Assembly: GCF_025642785.1 (NCBI RefSeq)
Contig: NZ_JANZKU010000012.1
Location: 1 to 64,000, forward strand
DNA: 64,000 nt
Reading direction: 5' to 3'
Source of the DNA: Pseudomonas sp. RIT-PI-AD
GTDB taxonomy: Bacteria > Pseudomonadota > Gammaproteobacteria > Pseudomonadales > Pseudomonadaceae
Within the stretch, counting starts at the first letter, position 1, and every line of letters starts with the position of its first letter. Of this stretch, positions 26,861-38,068 are shown piece after piece. A program made the position numbers and the translations under genes. The notes below the pieces were generated by a model, which was not told the origin of the DNA, ran no database searches, and saw nothing but the letters and a program-made list of their open reading frames with translations.

Positions 26861-28363
26861 ATGCCGCATACCCCTGCCGAATCCTTTCCGCTGATCGCCG
26901 CCATCGACCTGGGCTCGAACAGTTTCCACATGGTGGTGGCGAAAGCCGACCACGGCGAGATTCGCATCCTCGAACGACTCGGCGACAAGGTCCAGCTGGC
27001 GGCCGGGATCGACGAGCAACGCCAGCTCAGCGAAGAGGCGATGCAGCGCGGCCTCGACTGCCTGCGCATGTTCGCCCAGCGCATGGCCGGCATGCCGGAA
27101 GGCGCGGTGCGCATCGTCGGCACCAACGCCCTGCGCGAGGCGCGCAACCGCGGCGAATTCATCCGCCGCGCGGAAGAAATCCTCGGCCATCCGGTGGAAG
27201 TGATCTCCGGCCGCGAGGAAGCCCGGCTGATCTACCTCGGCGTCTCCCATTCGATGCCCGACGCCCAGGGCCGCCGGCTGGTGGCGGACATCGGCGGCGG
27301 CAGCACTGAGTTCATCATCGGCCAGAGCTTCGAGTCGTTGCAGCGCGAGAGCCTGCAGATGGGCTGCGTCAGCTACACCCAGCGTTACTTCCGCGACGGC
27401 AAGATCACCCCGGCGCGCTACGCCCAGGCCTATACCGCGGCACGCCTCGAACTGATGGGCATCGAGCACAGCCTGCGCCGCCTCGGCTGGCAGGAAGCGG
27501 TGGGCGCCTCGGGCACCATTCGCGCGGTGTGCCTGGCGATCAAGGCCGGCGGCCACGGCAACGGCGAGGTCAACGGCGAAGGCCTGGCCTGGCTGAAACG
27601 GCGCCTGTTCAAGCTCGGCGAGATCGAGCGTATCGACATCGACGGGGTGAAACCCGACCGCCGCGCGATCTTCCCGGCCGGCCTGGCCATCCTGGAAGCC
27701 ATCTTCGATGCCCTCGACCTCAAGCACATGACCCACTCCGAGGGCGCGCTACGCGAGGGCGTACTCTATGACCTGCTGGGGCGCCATCATCACGAGGACG
27801 TCCGCGAACGCACCCTGAGCGCCCTGATGGAGCGCTACCACGTCGACCTGGAACAGGCCGCCCGCGTCGAGACGCGCGCCCTGGAAGGGCTGGCGCAGGT
27901 GGCGGCGGACTGGGGGTTGAACGACGAGTGGCATCGCGACCTGCTGGTTTGGGCCGCTCGGGTCCACGAGATCGGCCTGGACATCGCCCATTACCACTAC
28001 CACAAGCACGGCGCCTACCTGATCGAGCACTCCGACCTGCCGGGCTTCTCCCGCCAGGATCAACTGATGCTCGCCCTGCTGGTGCGCGGCCACCGCCGCA
28101 ACATTCCCAAGGACCGCTTCGCCGAATTCGGCAAGGAAGGGGTCAAGCTGATGCGCCTGTGCGTGCTGCTGCGCTTCGCCATCCTGTTCCATCACATCCG
28201 CGGCACCCAGGAGATGCCCCAGGTGCGCCTGAAGGTCTCCGCCCATAGCCTGGAAGTGCTGTTCCCCAGCGGCTGGCTAGAGGCCAATCCCCTGACCCGC
28301 GCCGACTTCGCCCAGGAAGCCGAGTGGCTCAAGCGCATCGACTTCACCCTCAGCGTCGGCTGA
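26861..28363 (+). CDS. ppx: exopolyphosphatase
   Basis: A 500-residue Ppx/GppA phosphatase of the ASKHA superfamily that removes terminal phosphate from polyphosphate. It shows [15 protein letters not shown], the [10 protein letters not shown] block, the phosphate loop [14 protein letters not shown] and [12 protein letters not shown] before the C-terminal HD-like helices ([16 protein letters not shown]). I start it at 26861; upstream in-frame sequence does not resemble the family. It converges on ppk. Confidence 0.96.
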   Translation: MPHTPAESFPLIAAIDLGSNSFHMVVAKADHGEIRILERLGDKVQLAAGIDEQRQLSEEAMQRGLDCLRMFAQRMAGMPEGAVRIVGTNALREARNRGEFIRRAEEILGHPVEVISGREEARLIYLGVSHSMPDAQGRRLVADIGGGSTEFIIGQSFESLQRESLQMGCVSYTQRYFRDGKITPARYAQAYTAARLELMGIEHSLRRLGWQEAVGASGTIRAVCLAIKAGGHGNGEVNGEGLAWLKRRLFKLGEIERIDIDGVKPDRRAIFPAGLAILEAIFDALDLKHMTHSEGALREGVLYDLLGRHHHEDVRERTLSALMERYHVDLEQAARVETRALEGLAQVAADWGLNDEWHRDLLVWAARVHEIGLDIAHYHYHKHGAYLIEHSDLPGFSRQDQLMLALLVRGHRRNIPKDRFAEFGKEGVKLMRLCVLLRFAILFHHIRGTQEMPQVRLKVSAHSLEVLFPSGWLEANPLTRADFAQEAEWLKRIDFTLSVG

Positions 28364-28412
28364 AACGCGCGTTAGGGCGCCAGCCGATACCTTTCAAAAC
28401 GCACGGCACAGA

Positions 28413-28450
28413 CGAAGGCCCGCCCGATCCCGTGATCGGGCGGGCCTTCG
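28413..28450. terminator. bidirectional stem-loop between ppx and ppk
   Basis: A perfect 17-base inverted repeat (28413-28429 with 28434-28450) with a 4-base loop lies between the two convergent stops. It lacks a clear U-tract, but its position and strength suit a shared terminator. Confidence 0.75.
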
Positions 28451-28467
28451 CGTGACGCCGCGTTCGC

Positions 28468-30651
28468 TCATCGGACGCCGATGGTGGGGTTGGTCAGGCG
28501 TTCCAGCAGACCGGCCTGGCAGTTGCGCGGGTTCTGGTTGCCGCTCGGCTGCAAGCGCTGGTAACGGCCGTCGCTCTGCAGCACCCAGGCCTGGGTGTTG
28601 TCGGTGAGGTAGGCTTCCAGTTCCTTCTTCACCCGGGTGATCAACTTCTTGCCTTCCACCGGGAAACAGGTCTCCACGCGCTTGTCGAGGTTGCGCTCCA
28701 TCCAGTCGGCGCTGGACAGGTAGATCTTCTCGTCGCCGCCGTTGAGGAAGTAATAGATGCGGCTGTGCTCGAGGAAGCGGCCGACGATGGAGCGCACCTG
28801 GATGTTGTGGGAAACCCCCGGGACGCCGGGACGCAGGCAACACATGCCGCGCACCACCAGGTCGATCTTCACGCCCGCCTGGCTGGCCTTGTACAGGGCG
28901 CGGATCACCTTGGGATCGGTCAGCGAGTTGACCTTGGCCATGATCTGCGAAGGACGCCCTTCCGACGCCGCCAGGGCCTCGCGGTTGATCATTTCCAGCA
29001 GGTTCTTCTTCAGGGTGAAGGGCGCGTGCAGCAGCTTCTTCATGCGCAGGGTCTTGCCCATGCCGATCAACTGGTTGAACAGCTTGTGCAGGTCCTCGCA
29101 GAGCGCCACGTCGGCGGTCAGCAGGCTGTAGTCGGTGTACAGCTTGGCGTTGCCGGCGTGGTAGTTGCCGGTGCCCAGATGCGCGTAGCGACGCAGCTCG
29201 CCGTTCTCGCGACGCAGGATCAGCATCATCTTGGCGTGGGTCTTGAAGCCGACCACGCCGTAGATCACCACCGCGCCGGCGGCTTGCAGGCGACTCGCCA
29301 GTTGCAGGTTGGACTCCTCGTCGAAGCGCGCGCGCAGCTCGATCACCGCGGTGACTTCCTTGCCGTTGCGCGCCGCCTCCACCAGGGCGTCGACGATCTC
29401 CGAGTTGGCCCCGGAACGATACAGCGTCTGCTTGATCGCCAGCACCTGGGGGTCCTTGGCGGCCTGACGCAGCAGGTCGATCACCGGGGTGAAGGACTCG
29501 AAGGGGTGCAGCAGCAGGTAGTCCAGCTTGCCCAGCACGTTGAACAGGTTGTCGCGGTTCTGCAACTGCTTGGGAATCAGCGGCGTGAAAGGCGCGTATT
29601 GCAGCTCCGGATGGCTGTCCAGGCCGGTGATGCTGAACAGGCGGGTCAGGTTGACCGGGCCATCGACCTTGTACAGCTCGCTCTCGGCCAGGCCGAATTG
29701 CTTGAGCAGGTAGTCCGAGAGGGGTTTCGGGCAGCTTTCCACCACCTCCACCCGCACCGCGTCGCCGTAGCGCCGGGAGAACAGCTCGCCGCGCAGAGCG
29801 CGCGCCAGGTCCTCGACGTCCTCGGCGTCCACCGCCAGGTCGGCGTTGCGGGTCAGGCGGAACTGGTAGCAACCCTTCACTTTCATGCCGTGGAACAGTT
29901 CGTCGGCATGGGCGTGGATCATCGACGAAAGGAACACGTAGTTGTCCCCCGGGCCGCCCACCTCTTCCGGCACCCGGATCACCCGCGGCAACAGGCGCGG
30001 CGCCGGGATGATCGCCAGGCCGGAGTCGCGGCCGAAGGCGTCCATGCCCTCCAGCTCGACGATGAAGTTCAGGCTCTTGTTCACCAGCAGGGGAAACGGG
30101 TGGGTGGGGTCCAGGCCGATGGGGGTGATGATCGGCGCGATCTCGTCGCGGAAGTAGCGGCGCACCCAGGCCTTCAGCTTCGGCGTCCAGTAGCGCCGGC
30201 GGATGAAATTGACCTGGTGCTTGGCCAGCTCCGGCAGCAGCACGTCGTTGAGGATCGCGTATTGCCGCGCCACCTGCTCGTGGACCAGCTCGGAGATCCG
30301 CGCCAGCGCCTGGTGCGGCTGCAAGCCGTCGGCGCCGGCCTGCTCGCGGGCGAAGGTGATCTGCTTCTTCAGCCCGGCCACGCGGATCTCGAAGAATTCG
30401 TCGAGGTTGCTGGAGAAGATCAGCAGGAATTTCAGGCGTTCCAGCAGCGGATAGGATTCGTCCAGCGCCTGCTCCAGCACGCGGATGTTGAACTGCAGCT
30501 GGGACAGCTCGCGATGGATGTAGAGGCTGCTGTCGTCCACGCTGGGCACCGGAGCCGCCAGGGCCTCGGCCGTGGCTGGCACCTCGCTGATGACGATCTC
30601 GACCGGATCGGCCGGGAGCGTGGCGCTGTCGTTGAAGGCGTCGGTATTCAT
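28468..30651 (-). CDS. ppk: polyphosphate kinase 1
   Basis: A 727-residue enzyme that builds polyphosphate from ATP. It has the N-terminal head ([23 protein letters not shown]), the [15 protein letters not shown]-like [15 protein letters not shown] block, [10 protein letters not shown], the phospho-histidine region [15 protein letters not shown] and [11 protein letters not shown]. The ATG at 30651 is preceded by AGGA; a longer in-frame opening is less likely. Antisense to nothing and convergent with ppx, which degrades the product. Confidence 0.96.
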   Translation of the reverse strand: MNTDAFNDSATLPADPVEIVISEVPATAEALAAPVPSVDDSSLYIHRELSQLQFNIRVLEQALDESYPLLERLKFLLIFSSNLDEFFEIRVAGLKKQITFAREQAGADGLQPHQALARISELVHEQVARQYAILNDVLLPELAKHQVNFIRRRYWTPKLKAWVRRYFRDEIAPIITPIGLDPTHPFPLLVNKSLNFIVELEGMDAFGRDSGLAIIPAPRLLPRVIRVPEEVGGPGDNYVFLSSMIHAHADELFHGMKVKGCYQFRLTRNADLAVDAEDVEDLARALRGELFSRRYGDAVRVEVVESCPKPLSDYLLKQFGLAESELYKVDGPVNLTRLFSITGLDSHPELQYAPFTPLIPKQLQNRDNLFNVLGKLDYLLLHPFESFTPVIDLLRQAAKDPQVLAIKQTLYRSGANSEIVDALVEAARNGKEVTAVIELRARFDEESNLQLASRLQAAGAVVIYGVVGFKTHAKMMLILRRENGELRRYAHLGTGNYHAGNAKLYTDYSLLTADVALCEDLHKLFNQLIGMGKTLRMKKLLHAPFTLKKNLLEMINREALAASEGRPSQIMAKVNSLTDPKVIRALYKASQAGVKIDLVVRGMCCLRPGVPGVSHNIQVRSIVGRFLEHSRIYYFLNGGDEKIYLSSADWMERNLDKRVETCFPVEGKKLITRVKKELEAYLTDNTQAWVLQSDGRYQRLQPSGNQNPRNCQAGLLERLTNPTIGVR

Positions 30652-30706
30652 CGAATCATCCTGCTTGAGCGCTCGCGCCCGCCGGCCTTGCATCCGGGGG
30701 CGAGGT

Positions 30707-31783
<1,077 letters not shown>

Positions 31784-31945
31784 TCATGGCAATCGCGGCG
31801 GCCACTGCGACTGGCAGTCGCAGGCGGGCCGGAACGGCGCTTTCATTGTCGCCAGTCAAACTCCCCGCGTCGAGCCGAGCCCCGCGCTTTTCCGGGGCCC
31901 TACAACCGAGTAGGCTGCGCGTTCCTTTCGCCGCGCTGGCCGACC

Positions 31946-32527
31946 ATGCTGCAACAACTCCTTCATGACTTCGGTTACTTCGCCCTGTTCCTCGGCACCT
32001 TCTTCGAAGGCGAGACCGTTCTGGTGCTGGCCGGCTTCCTCGCCTTCCGTGGCTACCTGGACATCAACCTGGTGGTGCTGACCGCCTTCTTCGGCAGCTA
32101 TGCCGGCGACCAGCTCTGGTACTACCTGGGGCGCCTCAAGGGCCGCAGCCTGTTGCAGCGCAAGCCCCACTGGCAGGCCATGGGCGACAAGGCCCTGAAC
32201 CACATCCGCCGGCACCCGGACATCTGGGTGCTGAGCTTCCGCTTCGTCTACGGCCTGCGCACGGTGATGCCGGTGGCCATCGGCCTGTCGGGCTACCCGC
32301 CGCTGCGCTACCTGCTGCTCAACGGGCTCGGCGCGGCGGTCTGGGCCGCCGCCCTGGGCTGGGCGGCCTACCATTTCGGCGCCGTGCTGGAGACCATCCT
32401 CGGCGACATCAAGCGCTACGAGCTCTGGGTGCTCGGCGCCCTGCTGGTGCTGGGCGTCGGCCTGTGGATACACCGCAGCCTGCGGGCCAAGCGCAACAGC
32501 CGCGACGCCTCGCAGAAACCCGGCTGA
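31946..32527 (+). CDS. DedA family membrane protein
   Basis: A 193-residue inner-membrane protein of the DedA/SNARE-associated family. The EGETVLVLAGFLAFRG region gives the conserved acidic residue in a membrane reentrant segment, GDQLWYYLGRLKG follows, and FRFVYGLRTVMPVAIGLSG holds the conserved arginines. Members support proton-motive force and lipid (C55-P or phosphatidylethanolamine) translocation. Corresponds to the gene between hemB and elbB in PAO1. Confidence 0.9.
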   Translation: MLQQLLHDFGYFALFLGTFFEGETVLVLAGFLAFRGYLDINLVVLTAFFGSYAGDQLWYYLGRLKGRSLLQRKPHWQAMGDKALNHIRRHPDIWVLSFRFVYGLRTVMPVAIGLSGYPPLRYLLLNGLGAAVWAAALGWAAYHFGAVLETILGDIKRYELWVLGALLVLGVGLWIHRSLRAKRNSRDASQKPG

Positions 32528-32573
32528 CCCGCGACGCGCCGCACCCGGCTGAACGCAACGCCCCCGGCACGAT

Positions 32574-32587
32574 CCTTATCGATAAGG
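32574..32587. repeat. 14-base perfect palindrome
   Basis: CCTTATCGATAAGG is a perfect palindrome in the 245-base gap between the dedA-type gene and elbB. It could be an operator for elbB or part of a weak terminator; nothing decides between these. Confidence 0.4.
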
Positions 32588-32772
32588 CCCCACGAAAAAC
32601 GACGCCGCGCGCCCGGCTGCGCGCGCCGCGATCCAGGGTGCCCGGCTAGGATTGCCTGAGTGACGCCGGCGCGCGCTCCGGCCGCGACGGCCCCCGAATC
32701 AGGCGAGACGGCATGGCCGCCTCGCGCCCGACCCGCGCCCCAAGAAGGCGCCTCGAACCAGCGGAGAACGCG

Positions 32773-33438
32773 ATGAATAAAAAAGTGGCAGTGATCCTTT
32801 CCGGCTGCGGCGTCTATGACGGCGCGGAAATCCACGAAAGCGTGATCACCCTGTTGCGCCTCGACCAGCGTGGCGCGCAGGTGCAGTGCTTCGCGCCCAA
32901 CATCGTCCAGCATCACGTGGTCAATCACCTGACCGGCGAAGACATGCCGGAAAGCCGCAACGTGCTCACCGAGTCGGCACGCATCGCCCGCGGCCAGGTC
33001 ACCGACGTGCGCCAGTTGCGCGCCGCGGACTTCGACGCGCTGATCGTGCCCGGCGGGTTCGGCGCCGCGAAGAACCTCTCCGACTTCGCCGTCAACGGCG
33101 CCGACAGCAGCGTCCAGCCCGACGTGCTGGCGGTGGCCAAGGACTTCGCCGCGGCCGGCAAACCCATCGGCCTGATCTGCATCGCGCCGAACATGGCGGC
33201 GAAGATCTTCGGCGAAGGCGTGGTGTGCACCATCGGCAACGACGCGGAAACCGCCGCCACGCTGGAAAAGATGGGCGCGCGCCACGTCGAGTGCGCGGTC
33301 GGCGACATCGTCGAGGACGAAACCCACAAACTGGTCAGCACGCCCGCCTACATGCTGGCCGAATCGATCAGCGAGGCGGCCTCGGGCATCAACAAGCTGG
33401 TCGACCGCATCCTCGAGATGACCGTCCAACCCGGCTGA
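32773..33438 (+). CDS. elbB: ElbB glyoxalase (DJ-1/PfpI-like)
   Basis: A 221-residue protein of the DJ-1/PfpI superfamily. It begins VAVILSGCGVYDGAEIHES and has the LIVPGGFGAAKNLSDFAV and GLICIAPNMAAKI blocks, with Cys in the nucleophile elbow of ElbB proteins. E. coli ElbB has glyoxalase activity and was once linked to isoprenoid synthesis. GGAGAACG precedes the ATG. Confidence 0.93.
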   Translation: MNKKVAVILSGCGVYDGAEIHESVITLLRLDQRGAQVQCFAPNIVQHHVVNHLTGEDMPESRNVLTESARIARGQVTDVRQLRAADFDALIVPGGFGAAKNLSDFAVNGADSSVQPDVLAVAKDFAAAGKPIGLICIAPNMAAKIFGEGVVCTIGNDAETAATLEKMGARHVECAVGDIVEDETHKLVSTPAYMLAESISEAASGINKLVDRILEMTVQPG

Positions 33439-33448
33439 CCCGCGCGGC

Positions 33449-33913
33449 TCAACGGGGCTCGGCGGAAGACGCGAGGCGGGTCAGGATACGATCCAGGGCA
33501 TTGGCGAAGGCCTGCCGGTCCCGTTCGCCGTAGGCGGCCTGGCCGCCGCCCATCTGCCCCTGGTCGCGCAGGTCGCTGAACAGGTTGCGCACCGCCAGGC
33601 GCTCGCCCATGTTGCGCTCGTCGAACTCGCGGCCCCGCGGGTCCAACACCGCCACGCCCTTCTTCAGCAAGCGATCCGCCAGCGGCACGTCGCTGCAGAT
33701 CGCCAGTTGGCCGGGCACGGCCTGCTCCACCAGGTAATCGTCGGCCGCGTCCGGCCCGCTCGGCACCACCACCAGGCGCACGCAGGCGAACGCCGGCCTG
33801 ACCTGGCTCTGCCCCGCCACCAGCACCACCTCGAAGCCGCGCTTGAGGGCGAACTTCACCACCTGATCCTTCGCCCCCCGCGGGCAGGCGTCGGCATCGA
33901 TCCACACGCGCAT
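33449..33913 (-). CDS. yaiI: UPF0178 family protein YaiI
   Basis: A 154-residue protein with the NYN/PIN-like start MRVWIDADACPRGAKDQVVKFA, the ICSDVPLADRLLKKG block and RNLFSDLRDQGQMGGG, all UPF0178 signatures. Possibly a nuclease-fold protein; no biochemical role is established. GGAGGACGAGG precedes the ATG. It marks the left edge of the organosulfur island. Confidence 0.9.
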   Translation of the reverse strand: MRVWIDADACPRGAKDQVVKFALKRGFEVVLVAGQSQVRPAFACVRLVVVPSGPDAADDYLVEQAVPGQLAICSDVPLADRLLKKGVAVLDPRGREFDERNMGERLAVRNLFSDLRDQGQMGGGQAAYGERDRQAFANALDRILTRLASSAEPR

Positions 33914-34425
33914 CCTCGTCCTCCTCCGAATGGAACCCTTCCCCTCACCCCGCGCGGCGCACCCGAGGGGCGACCCGCGCTGGCCGAGCGGGCTCGGGGC
34001 ATTTCGCCTGGGACGATACCAGTGCTCGCTCGAAGGTACGAACCGGGGTGCCCGGTGGGCCGCGCGTCCCGGCTTTCGCGCCATGGGGACGGGCTCCGGA
34101 CGAAGGGTCCTTGTCCAGGGCTCGTCGCGCCAGCCGTTTCTTCCGCATCGCCGCGGCCAGCCGGAACCTGCTGCCCAGGCACCACAGCAGCAGCATCCGT
34201 TGCTTTCAGGGCAGCCTTTCCGCGTCGTCCTCGACGGACATAAAACCTTTTGAAAACAATCACCTGAACGATAAATCACGACTCGGTACGGTTGTTGCCC
34301 CTGCACCTTCGCCGTCCCGCCGGGACGGCCGGAGCCTGCGTCCGTGAAGACGCAGCACCGTCGATCCGCCATTGCATCGCGACGATGCCAGCCGACTCGG
34401 CACTGAATACGCAATTGGGGGCACC
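33914..34425. other. intergenic region at the left island boundary
   Basis: A 512-base gap between yaiI and the first TonB receptor. The right half is AT-richer (about 34240-34290) and probably holds the receptor promoter, though no clear -35/-10 pair is evident. A perfect 8-base-pair hairpin (GCCGTCCC/GGGACGGC, loop GCC) lies at 34311-34329 in the likely leader. No attachment site, IS remnant or tRNA is visible. Short minus-strand frames here do not look coding. Confidence 0.5.
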
Positions 34426-36672
34426 ATGTTCACACGCACCGCATTATCCACCGCCGTTGCCTGGGCCTTCGGTGGCCTGGCCGGGCTCCACCTGGCGATC
34501 GGCCAGGCAGAGGAAGCCACCCCGGCGCCGGGCATCGAGGCGCAGGCCGAGGACGGTGGTTCGCCCACCCTGGCCAAGGTCACGGTGACCGCGCAGAAAC
34601 GCGAGGAAACCGTCCAGGAAGTGCCGGCCTCGATTTCCGTGCTCAGCGGCGACCGGCTGCGGGACGACGCGTTGCAGTCGGCCAACGAAGTGACCCGCTA
34701 CATCCCCAACGCCTCCGCCGGCACCACCGAGGGCCATGGCCGGCCGCGCTGGTGGATCCGCGGGCTGGGCACCGGCGACCAGGGTGCCAACACCGTCGGC
34801 CCGGTGGGCATCTACGTCGACGACGTGTACATCGCCAATATCAGCGCCACCGGCTTCCCGCTGTTCGACCAGGAGCGCGTGGAGGTGCTGCGCGGGCCCC
34901 AGGGCACCCTGTGGGGCAAGAACACCACCGGCGGCGCCATCAACTTCCTGTCGCGCAAGCCCACCTTCGATCCGTCCGGCTACTTCAAGCTCGGCGTCGG
35001 CAACTACGCCGACCGGGTCGTCGAAGGCGCGGTGAGCGACGGGCTGGTGGACGACCGCCTCGCCGCGCGCCTGTCGTTCCGCCATCAAGGCCGCGACGGC
35101 TACAACGACAACCTCGCCGACAACGACGACCGCGGCGGGCTGGAGGACGACGCCGCCCGGGTGCAATTCCTCGCGCGGATCAACGACGACCTGGAAGCCA
35201 ACCTCAACCTGCACGCCCGGCACTACCACGACACCGCCGGCTACAGCACCGTCAACTATGGGCTGCGCCCGGACGGCGGCAACGCGTTCGGCTACCGCAT
35301 CGACCCGCGCCTGGGCGAGGTCAACTACAACGCCAAGTACCTGGCGGACGTGGACCAGGCGGGCGCCAACCTCAACCTGGTCTGGCAACTGGGCGAGCTG
35401 GAGTTGACCTCCATCACCGCCTTCGAGCATTTCACCCGCGACGGCCTCAGCGACAGCGACAACACCCCCCTGGAGTTGCAGCGCAGCTACAGCTACACCG
35501 ACAGCCAGCAGTGGTCCCAGGAACTGCGCCTGGCCTCACCACGGGAAGACCGTTTCAACTGGGTGCTGGGGTTCCACTACTTCAACGAGGATCTGCAGTC
35601 GGACGCCGCCAACGCGGCCCTGGCCAACCCCTACATCCCCTCGTTCTACAACGACGTGCGCTACGACCAGGGCAGCGAAAGCTACGCGCTGTTCGGCAGC
35701 GCCACCTACCACTTCACCGACGATTTCGCGCTGACCGCCGGCCTGCGCTGGACCCGCGAGCGCAAGGACATCGACCTGCAGCGCCGGCAGAACCAGGGCG
35801 CGGCCCGCCTCGCCACGGACGACTGGTGGAAGCTCGGCAACGTCGCCTCGCCCCTGGTGGTGAACGCGGTCCAGGACGAGAGCACCACCTGGAGCGACTA
35901 CACCTACGACCTGACCCCGGAATACCGGCTCTCCGACAACGCCCGGGTCTACTTCCGCTACGCCTACGGCTTCCGCTCCGGCGGCTACAACGCCGGCGTG
36001 ACCAGCCAGGCGACGGTGACGACGGTGGACCCCGAGTACCTGACCGCCTACGAACTGGGCCTGAAGTCCGAGTGGTTCGACGGCCGGCTGAACGCCAACG
36101 CCAGCCTGTTCTACTACGACTACGAGGACATCCAGCTCAACATCGTCACCGCGGTGAACAACCAGACCGTCTCGCGCCTGGCCAACGGCGCGGAGGGCGA
36201 AGCCTACGGCGCCGAGTTCGAGCTGGAGGCGATCCCGCTGCAGAACCTGCACCTGAATTTCGCCCTCGGCCTGCTGCATACCGAGTTCACCGACTACACC
36301 TCGGGCAGCAACGACTACTCCGGCAACAAGTTCGTGCGCGCGCCCAGCGTCTCGGCGGTGATCGGCGCCGACTACCGCATCCCGCTCGACGTCGGCGGCG
36401 CCCTGATCCTCGGCACCGACTGGAACACCCGCAGCCGCCAGTACTTCTTCTCCAACGACCAGAGCCAGTCCATGCGCAGCGGCGGCTACACCCTCGGCAA
36501 TGCGCGGGTGACCTACGAGCTGCCGGGGGAAACCACCCGGGTCAGCGCCTACGTCGACAACCTGACCGACAAGGAGTACCGCAACCACACCCTGCCGGGC
36601 GGCTACCAGAGCGCCGGGCTGATGTACGGCGACCCGCGCACCTTCGGCGTGTCCGTCACCACCGACTTCTGA
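34426..36672 (+). CDS. TonB-dependent outer-membrane receptor 1
   Basis: A 748-residue receptor with a signal peptide (about residues 1-28), a plug domain (VTVTAQKREETVQEVPASISVLSGD; RWWIRGLGTGDQGANTVGPVGIYVDDVYI; VEVLRGPQGTLWGKNTTGGAINF) and a 22-strand barrel ending in a terminal Phe. There is no N-terminal signalling domain, so it is not an FpvA-type transducer. The next gene, 53 bases on, is a sulfonate-type binding protein, so an organosulfur compound rather than a siderophore is the probable ligand; this is inference. Confidence 0.9.
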   Translation: MFTRTALSTAVAWAFGGLAGLHLAIGQAEEATPAPGIEAQAEDGGSPTLAKVTVTAQKREETVQEVPASISVLSGDRLRDDALQSANEVTRYIPNASAGTTEGHGRPRWWIRGLGTGDQGANTVGPVGIYVDDVYIANISATGFPLFDQERVEVLRGPQGTLWGKNTTGGAINFLSRKPTFDPSGYFKLGVGNYADRVVEGAVSDGLVDDRLAARLSFRHQGRDGYNDNLADNDDRGGLEDDAARVQFLARINDDLEANLNLHARHYHDTAGYSTVNYGLRPDGGNAFGYRIDPRLGEVNYNAKYLADVDQAGANLNLVWQLGELELTSITAFEHFTRDGLSDSDNTPLELQRSYSYTDSQQWSQELRLASPREDRFNWVLGFHYFNEDLQSDAANAALANPYIPSFYNDVRYDQGSESYALFGSATYHFTDDFALTAGLRWTRERKDIDLQRRQNQGAARLATDDWWKLGNVASPLVVNAVQDESTTWSDYTYDLTPEYRLSDNARVYFRYAYGFRSGGYNAGVTSQATVTTVDPEYLTAYELGLKSEWFDGRLNANASLFYYDYEDIQLNIVTAVNNQTVSRLANGAEGEAYGAEFELEAIPLQNLHLNFALGLLHTEFTDYTSGSNDYSGNKFVRAPSVSAVIGADYRIPLDVGGALILGTDWNTRSRQYFFSNDQSQSMRSGGYTLGNARVTYELPGETTRVSAYVDNLTDKEYRNHTLPGGYQSAGLMYGDPRTFGVSVTTDF

Positions 36673-36725
36673 TCTCCATCCCGCCCACGGCCTCCTGGCC
36701 GTGGGCCTCGCGCGAGGTAATCGCC

Positions 36726-37805
36726 ATGCACATCCCCCTTATCGCCCGCCTGCTGCGTCGCACCGCGCTGCTGGGCGCCACCCTGCTCGCCGCCCAGGCC
36801 ATCGCCGCGGAGCCGCCGAAAACCCTGCGCATCGCCACGGTGGCCTACGCCAACGCCGGCAAGGTGACGTTCAACGGCCCCGCCTACGTGATGGACCGGG
36901 ACAAGTGGCTGGAACAGGAACTGGCCAAGCGCAACGTGAAGCTGGAATGGGTGCCGGCCGCCACCGCCTCGGTGGGCACCTTCGTCAACGAGGAGTTCGC
37001 CAACCGGCGCATCGACTTCGCCTTCTACGGCGACCTGCCGTCGATCATCGCCAATGCGACAGGGGTCTCGACCCGGCTGATCGCCCCCGGCGGCAGCGGC
37101 AACAACGTCTACCTGGTGGTGCCCAGCGGCTCCGAGGCGCGCAGCCTGCAAGACCTCAAGGGCAAGCGCATCGCCCTGCACCGGGGCCGGCCCTGGGAGC
37201 TGTCGTTCGCCAAGCTGTTGCAGGCCAACGGCCTCGGCTTCGAGGATTTCCGGGTGCTCAACCTCAACCCACAGGCCGGCGCCGCGGCGCTCAGCGCCGG
37301 GCGGGTCGATGCCTTCTTCACCCTCAGCGATGCCTTCCTGCTGGAGGACAAACAGGTCGGGCGGATCATCTGGTCGAGCAAGCAGGCGCCGCGGGACTGG
37401 AAGATGCGCGCCGAACTCTGGGCTGCCAGCGATTTCGTCGACCAGCAGCCGGAGCTGACCCAACTGGTGGTGGACGCCTACCTGAAGGCCGCCCACTGGA
37501 CCGCCGAGGACGCCAACAAGGCCACCTACCAGGGCTACCTGGCGCAGTCCGGGCAACCGCTGAGCGTGCTGCAACGGGAGGTGGAGGGCGAATCCTGGCG
37601 GGACGCCTTCTCGCCCCGCTTCGACCAGGCGCTGCGCCAGCATTACGCCGACGCCATCCAGTACAGCCGGCAGGCCAGGCTCATCCGAAACGACGTGGAC
37701 GTGGACACCCTCATCGAGCCCCGCTTCATCGAACAGGGATTGAAAAACCTGAACTTGCAGAACTTCTGGAAAACCGACTCGGCGCAACTAACCGGCAACT
37801 TCTGA
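36726..37805 (+). CDS. periplasmic sulfonate-type ABC substrate-binding protein
   Basis: A 359-residue exported binding protein of the SsuA/TauA (NMT1-like) class. The signal peptide covers about residues 1-27 (LLGATLLAAQAIAAE). The mature part shows TLRIATVAYANAGK, FVNEEFANRRIDFAFYGDLPS, SGSEARSLQDLKGKRIALHRGRP and GAAALSAGRVDAFF. It delivers its ligand to an ABC importer, but the only permease and ATPase genes in the window lie 12.5 kb downstream. It may serve those components. Confidence 0.88.
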   Translation: MHIPLIARLLRRTALLGATLLAAQAIAAEPPKTLRIATVAYANAGKVTFNGPAYVMDRDKWLEQELAKRNVKLEWVPAATASVGTFVNEEFANRRIDFAFYGDLPSIIANATGVSTRLIAPGGSGNNVYLVVPSGSEARSLQDLKGKRIALHRGRPWELSFAKLLQANGLGFEDFRVLNLNPQAGAAALSAGRVDAFFTLSDAFLLEDKQVGRIIWSSKQAPRDWKMRAELWAASDFVDQQPELTQLVVDAYLKAAHWTAEDANKATYQGYLAQSGQPLSVLQREVEGESWRDAFSPRFDQALRQHYADAIQYSRQARLIRNDVDVDTLIEPRFIEQGLKNLNLQNFWKTDSAQLTGNF

Positions 37806-37810
37806 AGTAT

Positions 37811-37842
37811 CGGGCGAAGGCTCTTTCACCGGCGTTCGCCCG
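37811..37842 (+). terminator. possible stem-loop after the binding-protein gene
   Basis: CGGGCGAA and TTCGCCCG form an 8-base-pair stem with a 16-base loop just after the stop. There is no U-tract, so termination is uncertain; the 263-base gap that follows probably contains a new promoter for the second receptor. Confidence 0.4.
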
Positions 37843-38068
37843 AACTTCATGCGCGCTCTTGCTTATATCGAAACAGCGACCGCCGAATAATCCCGCCTGA
37901 CTTCCGGACACTTTGCTGCGCCACAACCACTTCACCAGCATCCGGCTGCGGCCCCGGCAGCAAACGGCCGAAAGGCCCGTCGTAAAGCCCCCGATAACCG
38001 CCAAAAGGCGATGGCACATTGCTTGCTCAAGCGCAGTAACGCCTTCTCCAGCCGTTGAGAAAACCACC

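Noticed and set aside
33945-34196. Minus-strand 83-codon frame upstream of yaiI
   Set aside because: No ribosome site, Arg/Pro-rich composition and no recognisable domain; likely chance in GC-rich intergenic DNA.
33914-34425. Integration scar (attachment site, tRNA or IS end) at the island's left boundary
   Set aside because: No tRNA 3' end, direct repeat or transposase fragment could be matched between this gap and the right boundary near 52673-52749.
34426-36672. Classifying receptor 1 as a signalling siderophore receptor
   Set aside because: There is no N-terminal signalling domain and no anti-sigma or ECF sigma gene nearby.
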